64,000 nt of DNA from GCA-003244245 sp052390495 (GTDB lineage Bacteria > Actinomycetota > Actinomycetes > Mycobacteriales > Pseudonocardiaceae). The notes below the pieces were generated by a model. It was given only the letters and a program-made list of their open reading frames with translations. It ran no database searches and had not been told where the DNA came from. The translations under genes were made by a program, and so were the position numbers. The stretch is taken from positions 10,872 through 74,871 of the forward strand of contig JBQTGW010000219.1 of the NCBI GenBank assembly GCA_052390495.1, read 5' to 3'. This document shows, in pieces, positions 53,571 through 61,419 of this stretch (position 1 is its first letter; every line of letters starts with the position of its first letter).

Positions 53571-54158
53571 TTACTGACGACGGTGTACTGAGACGGCATA
53601 GGAGCTCGCCGCAGTGAACGGGAGGCGATCCCAGGTGGCGTACCTGGCCTCGCGCACAAGACCTGCGTTCTCGCACCATCGATCATAATCAACCACTGTG
53701 GGCCAGCCGTCCTGAAGCTGAAATCCGGCGATGAGCCGACCATCTGGCGCCAGGTGCCGCGCACACACGGTGACAACTTCCCGACGGCGGTCGACCGCCA
53801 CGTAGGGAATGACGTTGCCGGCCAGGACGACCACATCGAACCGGGTCACCAGGTCGAGCTGGCAGAGATCGGCCTCAATCCACGTCAGCTCCGGCGCCTT
53901 GGCGCGCGCCCTGGCGATCATGTCCGGGTCAAGATCAGTACCGACCACGTCGAGCCCCCGGCGAGCCAGCTCGATGGCCACGCGGCCGGTGCCGCACCCA
54001 GCGTCGAGCACCGAGCGAGGATCGAAGAGGCCCACGAAATCCGCTTCACCATGGGGGTTGGCGCCCGTTGCCGCCATCCGCCGCCAGCGCTCGTCGTAGT
54101 CCGAAGGGTCCAGTTGCCGACGCCATCGGCTCCAGTCATCAGACGGCAGCTCGGTCAC
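53571..54158 (-). CDS. Class I SAM-dependent methyltransferase
   Basis: A 195-residue methyltransferase. Motif I is SVLDAGCGTGRVAIELARRG, followed by VVGTDLDPDMIARAR and FDVVVLAGNVIPYV. The substrate is unknown; small enzymes of this type act on diverse small molecules. Stands alone upstream of the narG promoter region. Confidence 0.88.
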   Translation of the reverse strand: MTELPSDDWSRWRRQLDPSDYDERWRRMAATGANPHGEADFVGLFDPRSVLDAGCGTGRVAIELARRGLDVVGTDLDPDMIARARAKAPELTWIEADLCQLDLVTRFDVVVLAGNVIPYVAVDRRREVVTVCARHLAPDGRLIAGFQLQDGWPTVVDYDRWCENAGLVREARYATWDRLPFTAASSYAVSVHRRQ

Positions 54159-54292
54159 ACGTCGAACCTGGTCCTCTCCAGCATGTGCTCGGACACGGCA
54201 AGCACCGGGAGTGTAACGCCTCGCCCCTACGCTGCACTGAGCTGACTACAGCACACTCAGTGTGTGACCAGGAGCCAGGACAAGGAGGCCCC

Positions 54293-54687
54293 ATGACCAC
54301 GCCACGCTATGACGATCTATCGGCATTGTTCATCAACTGCACCCTGAAACGCTCGCCGGAGACCAGCCACACCGCAGGACTGATCGAGGTGAGTACCCGC
54401 ATCATGGAAAAACACGGCATTGCGGTGGCGGTGTTGGCTACACCATTCCACCGCAGGCCGACGCGGGCTGGATCGGCGAAGCCGGACCGGGTCCGTCCTA
54501 TCTGGACCCTGGGTCGGGTGGGCCGGACAACGACTTCACCAACCGCAACACCACCTTTATGACCTGGAATCTGATGCACCTCGCCCGGTTACTCAAAGAC
54601 GCCGGCGGCATCCCGGTGCACGGCAACCAGCGGTCAGAATGGGACGCCGGATGCCGGTTCGACTTCGAGAACCCCGACTACCGCTGA
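54293..54687 (+). pseudogene. FMN-dependent NAD(P)H oxidoreductase, internal deletion
   Basis: Begins as a flavodoxin-fold reductase (ALFINCTLKRSPETSHTAGL) from ATG 54293, with a good GGAGG upstream. At about 54432 the reading frame jumps directly to the family's C-terminal part in another frame: GYTIPPQADAGWIGEAGPGP, then NRNTTFMTWNLMHLARLLKD and the end FDFENPDYR at 54687. The central ~110 residues of the usual ~240 are missing and the frame is broken. So the gene is dead. Confidence 0.8.
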
Positions 54688-54694
54688 CCGCGCC

Positions 54695-54781
54695 CGCCGG
54701 GCGGCCAAGCTGCCCACCGACGACGTCCTCGTCGCCGACCTCCGAGCCGGCGACGAGGGCTCGTTCGAGGGCCCGCCATGA
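54695..54781 (+). pseudogene. Remnant of an ECF sigma factor gene
   Basis: The frame reads ...TDDVLVADLRAGDEGSFE, a typical start of actinobacterial ECF sigma factors, and then stops within four codons (GPP) at a TGA overlapping the ATG of the anti-sigma gene. The body of the sigma factor appears to be deleted, joining its beginning to its last codons. The intact zf-HC2 gene behind it supports this. Confidence 0.6.
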
Positions 54782-55017
54782 GTGAATTGAACTGCGATGA
54801 ATTCGCCGAACTGGTCACCGCATTCCTGGACGGGGCGCTGGATCGCGCAACCGAAGACCGGTTCCTCGAGCACCGTGCGCGGTGCCCCGGCTGCGACCGC
54901 TACCTCGGCCAGTTCCGCGAGACCATCCACTGTCTCGGTGAGCTACCACCGGAAACGCTGTCCGCGGACGCACGCGCCCAGCTCCTGGCCGCGTTCCGGG
55001 ACTGGCGCAGCCAGTAA
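54778..55017 (+). CDS. Anti-sigma factor, zf-HC2 type (orphaned)
   Basis: A 79-residue soluble anti-sigma factor. The zinc-binding motif is HRARCPGCDRYL (HxxxCxxC), preceded by FAELVTAFLDGALD. No membrane segment. Proteins of this type are encoded right after their ECF sigma gene with an ATGA overlap, which is kept here although the sigma gene is deleted. Confidence 0.82.
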   Translation: MSELNCDEFAELVTAFLDGALDRATEDRFLEHRARCPGCDRYLGQFRETIHCLGELPPETLSADARAQLLAAFRDWRSQ

Positions 55018-55109
55018 TCCGAGCTGTTCGACCCAGCCCGCCGTCCGGTAAAGGCACCAGATGCACGGTCCGCAGGTGCACGGTCCGCGTGGTCTGGCCG
55101 GTGAGGTCG

Positions 55110-55567
55110 GGGCGGTAGCGGACCAGGATCACTGGCCACGCAACGGGCCCACGACCGGGCCCGCGAACTGCTCGACACCCTCGATGACGATCCGGATTCC
55201 CCATACGGGCCGTGGCTCAACGAGAACTGGATCGCTCTCGGCGAGGCGCAGAGTTGGATGGTCCTGGGGGGACTACCATGGCGCCGCCCAGATCGTCCAG
55301 GATGCGATCGCAGACTTTCCCGGTCGCTACCGACGTACCTATGGTGTCTGTCTCGCTCGGACCCCGCTGGCCCAAGCCTGTGATCACGAGGTGGAGCACG
55401 CCGCCACCCTGGGGCTGGAGGCGCTGCCGATCGGCGTCCAGACCGGGTCAGCACGAACCCTCACCACGCTTGCTCAGCTGAACAACCAGCTCGCACCCTG
55501 GAACACTGTGCCCGCCGTGGCCGACTTCTGCACCGCTATGCAGGACACGATCCTGCACCGAGCCTGA
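55110..55567 (+). pseudogene. C-terminal TPR fragment of an XRE-type regulator, frameshifted
   Basis: Two frames together give the C-terminal part of a TPR regulator: ARELLDTLDDDPDSPYGPW and ENWIALGEAQSWMVLG in the first, then DYHGAAQIVQDAIADFPGRY up to AVADFCTAMQDTILHRA in the second. The change of frame falls at a six-G run (55266-55271), where one G fewer would join them. The N-terminal HTH is missing entirely. Confidence 0.7.
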
Positions 55568-55642
55568 TCGTGCGAAACAGGTGTGGCACCCGCCGAACAA
55601 TTTCAGTTGTCGCGGCTTGTAGTGCTCACCTACGGTGGGCGA

Positions 55643-55723
55643 ATGACGATCTACATGACCATGGTCCGTCGTGTCCGGCATCGGGCGGTCACGACGAACG
55701 TGGGGCTGGCACCCGCTCGTTGA
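55643..55723 (+). other. Possible leader peptide ORF before the rRNA methylase
   Basis: A 26-codon ATG frame starting 28 bases before, and overlapping, the methylase GTG. It has a basic run MVRRVRHR. Inducible erm genes are often preceded by short leader peptides with Arg-rich stall motifs; whether this one is translated is unknown. Confidence 0.3.
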
Positions 55724-56225
55724 TGAGTGGGCTGGGCGCATCGTCGCCGATGCCGATCTGCGGCCCGGGGAGCTGGTCGTGGACATCGGCGCCGGCCAGG
55801 GGGCATTGACCAGGCACCTGGTCGAAGCCGGGGCTCGGGTGCTGGCCGTGGAACTGCACCCGGGTCGGGCCCGGCAGCTCCGCGAACGCTTCGCCGAGGC
55901 GCCGGTCACCGTGATCCAGACCGATGCGCTGTCGCTGAGGTTGCCGCATCGCCCGTTCCGGGTGGTCGCCAGTCCGCCCTATGCGATCTCCAGCGCACTG
56001 CTGCGGGTGCTGCTGGGGCCGGGTTCGCGGCTCGTCGCCGCCGATCTGGTGCTCCAGCGGGCTGCGGTGCGTCGCCACGTCGAGCGGTGGCACGCTACCG
56101 CAGGCGGGCCGCACCGACGGTGGGATGCGCGGGCCGGGCGAGCCCTGCCACGTCACGCGTTCCGCCCAGCACCACAGGTCGACTCGACTGTCTTGGTCAT
56201 CCGTCGCCGGTCAGCGGATCGCTGA
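55671..56225 (+). CDS. Erm/KsgA-family rRNA adenine N6-methyltransferase
   Basis: From GTG 55671 a 184-residue member of the rRNA adenine dimethylase family, closest in style to actinomycete Erm (SRRTWGWHPLVDEWAGRIV, where Erm has RRNxGQHFL/WGWH). SAM motif LVVDIGAGQGALTRHL; catalytic motif IV is VASPPYAIS, where Ser replaces the usual Asn of N-x-P-Y/F. It lacks about 60 C-terminal residues of typical Erm. Action on A2058 and macrolide resistance is plausible but unproven. Confidence 0.8.
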   Translation: MSGIGRSRRTWGWHPLVDEWAGRIVADADLRPGELVVDIGAGQGALTRHLVEAGARVLAVELHPGRARQLRERFAEAPVTVIQTDALSLRLPHRPFRVVASPPYAISSALLRVLLGPGSRLVAADLVLQRAAVRRHVERWHATAGGPHRRWDARAGRALPRHAFRPAPQVDSTVLVIRRRSADR

Positions 56226-56385
56226 CTGGTGCGTGTCATGGCGCGCACTGGTGATCGGCGAGAGCTTGGTCGATAGCACGCCGGGAGATGCTGGCGAGCA
56301 CGGGGTTGCTGACCCGGTAATAAGGCAAGGCGATGAGCCCGACGGCAAGTCGAGGTTGACCAGGCGTTTGTGATGAGATCCCGCC

Positions 56386-56758
56386 ATGAGCGCACGCCGG
56401 CCCACAGCAGCCGCTGGGCTGGTCCTCCTGCTCACCACCACCGGGGTACTGCATTTCGTGGTGCCCGCGCCGTTCGACGCGATCATCCCCGAGCAGCTGC
56501 CTGGCACCGCCCGCACCTGGACCCGCCTCTCCGGGGTGGCCGAGCTGGTGATCGCGGCACTGATCGCGGCTCGGTGGGCTGCTTGCCGCGCTGCTGTTCA
56601 TCGCGGTGTTCCCGGCCAACGTGAAGATGGCGATCGACTGGTCGGACCGGTCACCCTGGATGCGCGCGCTGGCCTATGGGCGGTTGCCGCTGCAGATCCC
56701 GCTGGTGCTGTGGGCAGTGCTCGTGTACCGCCGCGCCGCGATCAAACCCGGCCCGTAA
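56386..56758 (+). pseudogene. DoxX-like membrane protein, frameshifted
   Basis: The first frame gives AAAGLVLLLTTTGVLHFVVP and SGVAELVIAALIAAR. About 56570 the homology moves to another frame with LGGLLAALLFIAVFPANVKM, WMRALAYGRLPLQIPLVLW and an end at 56758. A few codons of the loop between helices also seem to be missing. An intact gene would encode a four-helix DoxX-type protein of about 125 residues. Confidence 0.7.
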
Positions 56759-56777
56759 CACCGGCACGGCTCAGTGC

Positions 56778-59282
56778 TCAGGCGTCGGCACGGATCCGGG
56801 TGCCTTTCGGGTCGTAGAGCGGGTCGGCGCAGACCACCCCGTCGACCCGGATACCTGCGATCTCCACCGCGACCCGAGTGCCCACCTGCACCCCAGGCAC
56901 CGGCAGGTAGGCATAGGCGATCGGGCGGGCCACCGTGTAGCCGTAGCCGCCCGAGGTGACTCGTCCGAGGACCGCGCCGTCCACCAGCACCGGCTCGCCG
57001 CCCAGCGCGATCGCGCGCGGGTCGTCCAGGGTGAGGCAGCGCAGCCGACGGGCTACACCTGCTTCCCGGGCGGTGAGCAGCGCCTCCCGGCCGACGAATC
57101 CGCCGGGCTTGTCGGGCCGGACGCAGAAGCCCAGCCCAGCCTCGTCCGGAGTGGTCTGCGGGCCGACGTCGGCACCCCACACCCGGTAGCCCTTCTCCAG
57201 CCGCAGGCTCTCGATCGCCCGGTAGCCGCCCGCCACCAGCCCGTGCGGCTGTCCGGCCGCCCAGACTGTGGTCCACAGCGCGGCCCCGTACTCGGCCGAG
57301 CAGTACAGCTCCCAGCCCAGCTCGCCGACGAAGGTCACCCGCACCGCGCGCACCGGCACGTCGCCGACTGTCGTCTCGCGCATCGACGGGTACGGGAACG
57401 CGGCGTTGGACAGCTCCTGCGGGGTCAGCGGGGCGAGCACGTCGCGGGCCTTCGGTCCCCACAGTCCGATACAGGCGTACTGCCCGGTGACATCGGCGAG
57501 GCGCACCGACGCCCCGGTGCGCCGGGCGCTGTCCCACAGCCAACCCAGATCGTGTGACCCGAACGCGGTCCCTGTGACGATCAGAAACTCGTGATCGTCC
57601 AGTTGGGTGACGGTGACGTCACACTCGATTCCGCCGCGGGAGTTCAGGGCCTGGGTGTAGGTGACCGCGCCGGGTCCGCGAACGACCCGGTTGGCGAAGA
57701 CCCGCTCCAGGAACCCGGCGGCGTCCGCGCCGCTGACCGAGATCTTGGCGAAGGAGCTCTCGTCGAACAGCCCGGCCGTGGTGCGGGTGGCGTGGTGCTC
57801 CGCACCGATCGCGGGTGACCAGAACGTTACGGCCCAGCCGTCCGGGCGCAGCGACTCACCAGGCACGGCCGGGCGCAGCGACTCACCGAACGCGCCGTCC
57901 ACATTGCTCGCGTAGTAGTCGACCCGCTCCCAGCCGGATTTCTCCCCGAAGACCGCCCCGTGTGCGGCGTGCCAGCTGTAGACCGGCGAGGTGCGCAGCG
58001 GGCGGCCTGCGGCGCGTTGCTGGTGCGGGTAGCGGATGTCGTAGTAGGACTCGTAGGTCTCGACGGTGCGGGCGAGGGTGTAGGACGGCGAGCGGTAGTG
58101 GCGGCCGAACCGCCGGATGTCCATGTGCCACAGATCCAGGCCCGGCTCGCCGTCCACGATCCAGTCGGCCATCACCAGCCCGATCCCACCGGCCCCGGCG
58201 ATGCCGTGCGCGCAGAACCCGGCGGCCACGAAGAACCCGCCGACCTCGGTCTCACCCAGGCAGAACTCGTTGTCCGGGGTGAACGCCTCGGGCCCGTTGA
58301 CCAACGTCCGGATGCCGACATCAGCCAGCGCGGGTACCCGGACCTGCGCGTTCTCGGCGATCTGGGCGAAGCGCTCCCAGTCGCCCGCCAGCAGCCGTCC
58401 GTTGAAATCGGGAGGCACCGCATCAAGCTCCCCAGCAGTAACCATCCACGGCGCGCTGGATCGTTCATAACCACCCATCACCAGGCCGTCGACTTCCTGG
58501 CGGTAATAGACGAGCAGATCGGGATCACGCAGCGTCGGCAGTACTGCTTGCTGGGGCGCCAGCAGGCCGGACTGCGCCAGGAACGGCTGGGTGAGCACGT
58601 ACTGGTGCGCCATCGGCACCACCGGCACCCGCACGTCCACCAGGCGCGCGATCTCGGCGGCGAAGATCCCACCGCAGTCGACGACGACCTCGCAGTCGAC
58701 ATCACCACGGTCGGTCCGGACCCGATGGACCCGGCCCCGCGCCACATCGATGCCCAGCACCCGGGTCCGCTGCTGGATCGTCGCCCCACCGGCCCGGGCC
58801 AGCGCCGCGAGCGCGTAGCAGAGCCGGGCCGGGTCGACGTAGCCGTCGGTCGGCGACCAGGCCGCGCCCAGCACACCGGCGGTGTCGATCAGCGGGAAGA
58901 GCTCACGAGCCTGCCCCGCCGAGATCTCCGCCAGCTCGAGCCCGCAGTGACGCGCCCAGCCGAGCTGGCGACGGATCTCCCCAAGCCGTTGCGGCGAGGA
59001 CGCCAGCCGGAGGCCGCCGCACTCAACCCAACCCGGGGCGTGCTCGGTGCGCTCCAGCCGACGGTAAAGCTCCACAGAGTAGATGTTCATCCGGGTCAAC
59101 GCCGGATCGGCACGCAGCTGACCGACCAGCCCGGCGGAGTGGAAGGTCGAGCCACTGGTCAGCTCGGCCCGTTCGAGAACCAGCACATCACGCTCGCCGC
59201 GCTCGGTCAGATGATAGGCGACACTGACCCCACCCACTCCCCCACCGATCACCACAACCCGGGCCGAGGCAGGCAGCGACAT
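56778..59282 (-). CDS. FAD-dependent GcvT-family dehydrogenase (dimethylglycine/sarcosine type)
   Basis: An 834-residue two-part enzyme from ATG 59282. The N-terminal half is a DAO-type FAD domain (VVVIGGGVGGVSVAYHL, then ELTSGSTFHSAGLVGQL with the flavin-linking His region). The C-terminal half is a GcvT folate-binding domain (CDVTVTQLDDHEFLIVTG, VGELGWELYCSAEYGAALW). Such enzymes demethylate dimethylglycine or sarcosine and pass the C1 unit to tetrahydrofolate. The divergent choline-kinase-like gene also fits choline/glycine-betaine derived substrates, as inference. Confidence 0.92.
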   Translation of the reverse strand: MSLPASARVVVIGGGVGGVSVAYHLTERGERDVLVLERAELTSGSTFHSAGLVGQLRADPALTRMNIYSVELYRRLERTEHAPGWVECGGLRLASSPQRLGEIRRQLGWARHCGLELAEISAGQARELFPLIDTAGVLGAAWSPTDGYVDPARLCYALAALARAGGATIQQRTRVLGIDVARGRVHRVRTDRGDVDCEVVVDCGGIFAAEIARLVDVRVPVVPMAHQYVLTQPFLAQSGLLAPQQAVLPTLRDPDLLVYYRQEVDGLVMGGYERSSAPWMVTAGELDAVPPDFNGRLLAGDWERFAQIAENAQVRVPALADVGIRTLVNGPEAFTPDNEFCLGETEVGGFFVAAGFCAHGIAGAGGIGLVMADWIVDGEPGLDLWHMDIRRFGRHYRSPSYTLARTVETYESYYDIRYPHQQRAAGRPLRTSPVYSWHAAHGAVFGEKSGWERVDYYASNVDGAFGESLRPAVPGESLRPDGWAVTFWSPAIGAEHHATRTTAGLFDESSFAKISVSGADAAGFLERVFANRVVRGPGAVTYTQALNSRGGIECDVTVTQLDDHEFLIVTGTAFGSHDLGWLWDSARRTGASVRLADVTGQYACIGLWGPKARDVLAPLTPQELSNAAFPYPSMRETTVGDVPVRAVRVTFVGELGWELYCSAEYGAALWTTVWAAGQPHGLVAGGYRAIESLRLEKGYRVWGADVGPQTTPDEAGLGFCVRPDKPGGFVGREALLTAREAGVARRLRCLTLDDPRAIALGGEPVLVDGAVLGRVTSGGYGYTVARPIAYAYLPVPGVQVGTRVAVEIAGIRVDGVVCADPLYDPKGTRIRADA

Positions 59283-59347
59283 ATCCGAAGCTAACATCCG
59301 GCCAGACACGAGGAGAACGCCCGTGCACGTTCCAATCGAGGAGTCCG

Positions 59348-60268
59348 TTGCCGAACACGATCGACCCCGAGCTGGACGGGCTGCTGGACCGGATACCGTG
59401 CACGGCAGGTCGGCCGCGGACCGTCGAGGACCTCCCGGGCGGACTGACCAACCGCAACCTCAAAGTGACCACCCCGGACGCAACGGTGGTGGTACGGCTC
59501 TCGGCGGGAGCGACCAGCCAGCTGGCCATCGACCGGGACAACGAGCACGCCAACTCCCGCGCCGCCGCGACGACCGGAGTCGCTCCGCCGGTGCTGGACT
59601 ACCTGCCGGGCGAGGGCGTGCTGGTGATCGGCTTCCTGCCCGGCCGCACCCTGACTGACGACGACCTGGCCGATCCGGCGCTGCTGGCCCGGGTCGCCCG
59701 GTCGTGCCGGACCCTGCATGCCGGCCCGCGATTCGTCGCCGACTTCGACATGTTCGACACCCAGCGGCGCTACCTGTCGATCGTGCAGGCGCACGGCTTC
59801 CGGCTACCGCCGCGTTATCTGGAGTTCGCGCCAGCCGCCCGGCGCATCGAGCGCGCACTCGCCGTGCGCCGCGAGCCCACGGTGCCGTGCAACAACGATC
59901 TGCTGGCTGCCAACTTCATCGACGACGGGGCGAAGGTCTGGATCATCGACTACGAGTACTCCGGGAACAACGACGCCTGCTTTGAGCTCGGCAACATCTG
60001 GAGCGAAGCGGCCCTGCCGCTGGCCCACCTGGAGGAACTGGTCGGTCAGTACTACGGGCGGGCACTGCGCAACAAAGTCGCCAGGGCCCGGCTGCTCGGG
60101 CTGATGTCGAAGTACGGCTGGACGCTCTGGGCCTCGATCCAGCACGGCGCCAGCTCCCTGGACTTCGACTTCTGGTCGTGGGGAATGGAAAAGTACGACC
60201 GAGCCGTCGCCGAGTTCGACAATCCCGACTTCGACCGCCTGCTCAGCGAGGTCCAGCGAACCGATTGA
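59348..60268 (+). CDS. Choline/aminoglycoside-kinase-like phosphotransferase
   Basis: A 306-residue APH-fold kinase starting at TTG 59348. GGLTNRNLKVTTP forms the nucleotide loop, PCNNDLLAANFI replaces the Brenner motif HxDxxxxN with N in place of H, and the metal motif is WIIDYEYSGNNDACFELGN. The last is typical of choline kinase (DYEYAGxN). With Asn for His in the catalytic loop, as also seen in some LicA-type proteins, activity is likely but not certain. Divergent from the GcvT-family dehydrogenase. Confidence 0.86.
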   Translation: MPNTIDPELDGLLDRIPCTAGRPRTVEDLPGGLTNRNLKVTTPDATVVVRLSAGATSQLAIDRDNEHANSRAAATTGVAPPVLDYLPGEGVLVIGFLPGRTLTDDDLADPALLARVARSCRTLHAGPRFVADFDMFDTQRRYLSIVQAHGFRLPPRYLEFAPAARRIERALAVRREPTVPCNNDLLAANFIDDGAKVWIIDYEYSGNNDACFELGNIWSEAALPLAHLEELVGQYYGRALRNKVARARLLGLMSKYGWTLWASIQHGASSLDFDFWSWGMEKYDRAVAEFDNPDFDRLLSEVQRTD

Positions 60269-60304
60269 CGTCCCCCTGACGTGGGGCCGTTAGTTGCTGG
60301 CCGG

Positions 60305-61153
60305 TCAGTCGGAGTCGCCGGATGCGCGATACCGGTCGCTGATGCGGGCGAGCACCGCGCGAGCCGCGTCGTCCCACACAGCGATTCGTTCCATGGCTGC
60401 GGTCAGCGTGATGTACCGGGCCACGTCTGCGGGTTCGGTCAGTATCGCGGTCGCGTCGGCGGTGCCGTAGATGACCGCGCGCTGGTCGTGGAGGTCCCAG
60501 CCGTGCAAGGCGAACACCGGGGCACGGGTGCCCCAGGCGATGATGCCCACCCGGACGGTCGGCAGCCGGGTGGCGGCGATGATCCGATCGACTTGCTCGG
60601 CCATGTCCGCTGGGCTTCCGGCCCGCCACCCGAGTGCGCCTTCCGTGGTGATCTGGGTGAACCGGTGGGCTGGGTCTCGCAATCGCTCCTGGCGGGCGAG
60701 TCGCGCGGCGACGAACTTGTCGACCTCCGCATGCGGCAGCTCACGGTAGGCAACCAGCGCGCGCATGTATGCCTCGGTCTGCAGCAGTCCGGGCACCACG
60801 GTTGGAGTGAAGGTGGTGAGGTGCTCGGTGGTGGCTTCGATACGGGCCAGCCGCTTCTGGAATGCCGAGGGGTGGCCTTTGCCGCGGGCCATGACCACGG
60901 GGCGGTACTCGGCCTGGATGTCCCGGGCGATGCTCGTGAGGTGGATTCGGACCTCGGAAGACGCCTGGTATGCGCGAACGAGTGTGGCTACGTCGTTCTC
61001 CGAGGGTACATTGATGCCTCGCTCCACCCGGGAGATCTTCGCGGCGGAGAAACCAGTTAGCTCTGCGGCGTTCCGGGTGGACAGCTGGGCCGCTTCACGA
61101 AGTTCCCGCAATGCGCGGGACAGCTCGTCGCGTCCGCGGGATGGGCCCCCCAT
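60305..61153 (-). CDS. XRE family regulator with DUF5753 domain
   Basis: A 282-residue protein. N-terminal HTH: LSRALRELREAAQLSTRNAA then LTGFSAAKISRVERG. The C-terminal DUF5753 domain has FTPTVVPGLLQTEAYMRAL and RVGIIAWGTRAPVFALHGW. These regulators are numerous in streptomycetes and Pseudonocardiaceae and often sit beside a small partner gene. It is complete, unlike the related fragment at 63.5 kb. Confidence 0.9.
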   Translation of the reverse strand: MGGPSRGRDELSRALRELREAAQLSTRNAAELTGFSAAKISRVERGINVPSENDVATLVRAYQASSEVRIHLTSIARDIQAEYRPVVMARGKGHPSAFQKRLARIEATTEHLTTFTPTVVPGLLQTEAYMRALVAYRELPHAEVDKFVAARLARQERLRDPAHRFTQITTEGALGWRAGSPADMAEQVDRIIAATRLPTVRVGIIAWGTRAPVFALHGWDLHDQRAVIYGTADATAILTEPADVARYITLTAAMERIAVWDDAARAVLARISDRYRASGDSD

Positions 61154-61177
61154 GGTCTCCTTCCGTCTGCGACCAGG

Positions 61178-61400
61178 TCAGGCCGCAACATTGTCGCGGT
61201 GGTACTGCGGATGGGCAGCCCACCACGTCGTGAACGGGGTGGCCAGCTCCCACGCGACCTGCGTGAGTGCCACGTAGCCGAGGACGGCGTCAGCACCGGT
61301 CGCCACGGCTCCCAGGTACTCACCGCTGGGGCCGTAGCGTAGCTGCGCGACATGGTGGCCCTCGACGATGGCAAGATCACCGACAGTCTGGTGCGGTTGC
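61178..61400 (-). other. Leftward protein-like frame without a normal start codon
   Basis: Reading leftward toward a TGA at 61178-61180 the frame gives LAIVEGHHVAQLRYGPSGEY, VLGYVALTQVAWELATPF and TTWWAAHPQYHRDNVAA. It looks like real protein sequence, and it lies directly upstream of the XRE gene. No ATG, GTG or TTG precedes it before the frame closes inside the divergent methyltransferase gene. It may be a 5'-truncated remnant or start at CTG. Family not recognised. Confidence 0.4.
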
Positions 61401-61419
61401 TGGCCCGAGGGAGCACCCG

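Noticed and set aside
53324..53617. 97-codon rightward frame upstream of narG
   Set aside because: AT-rich region, no Shine-Dalgarno, and no protein-like pattern; it overlaps probable regulatory repeats.
56236..56345. Leftward segment reading LAVGLIALPYYRVSNPVLAS
   Set aside because: It looks slightly protein-like, but has no start and no recognised family; too short to support as a gene.
57960..59294. 444-codon rightward open frame
   Set aside because: Antisense to the GcvT-family dehydrogenase; the composition is that of a shadow frame.
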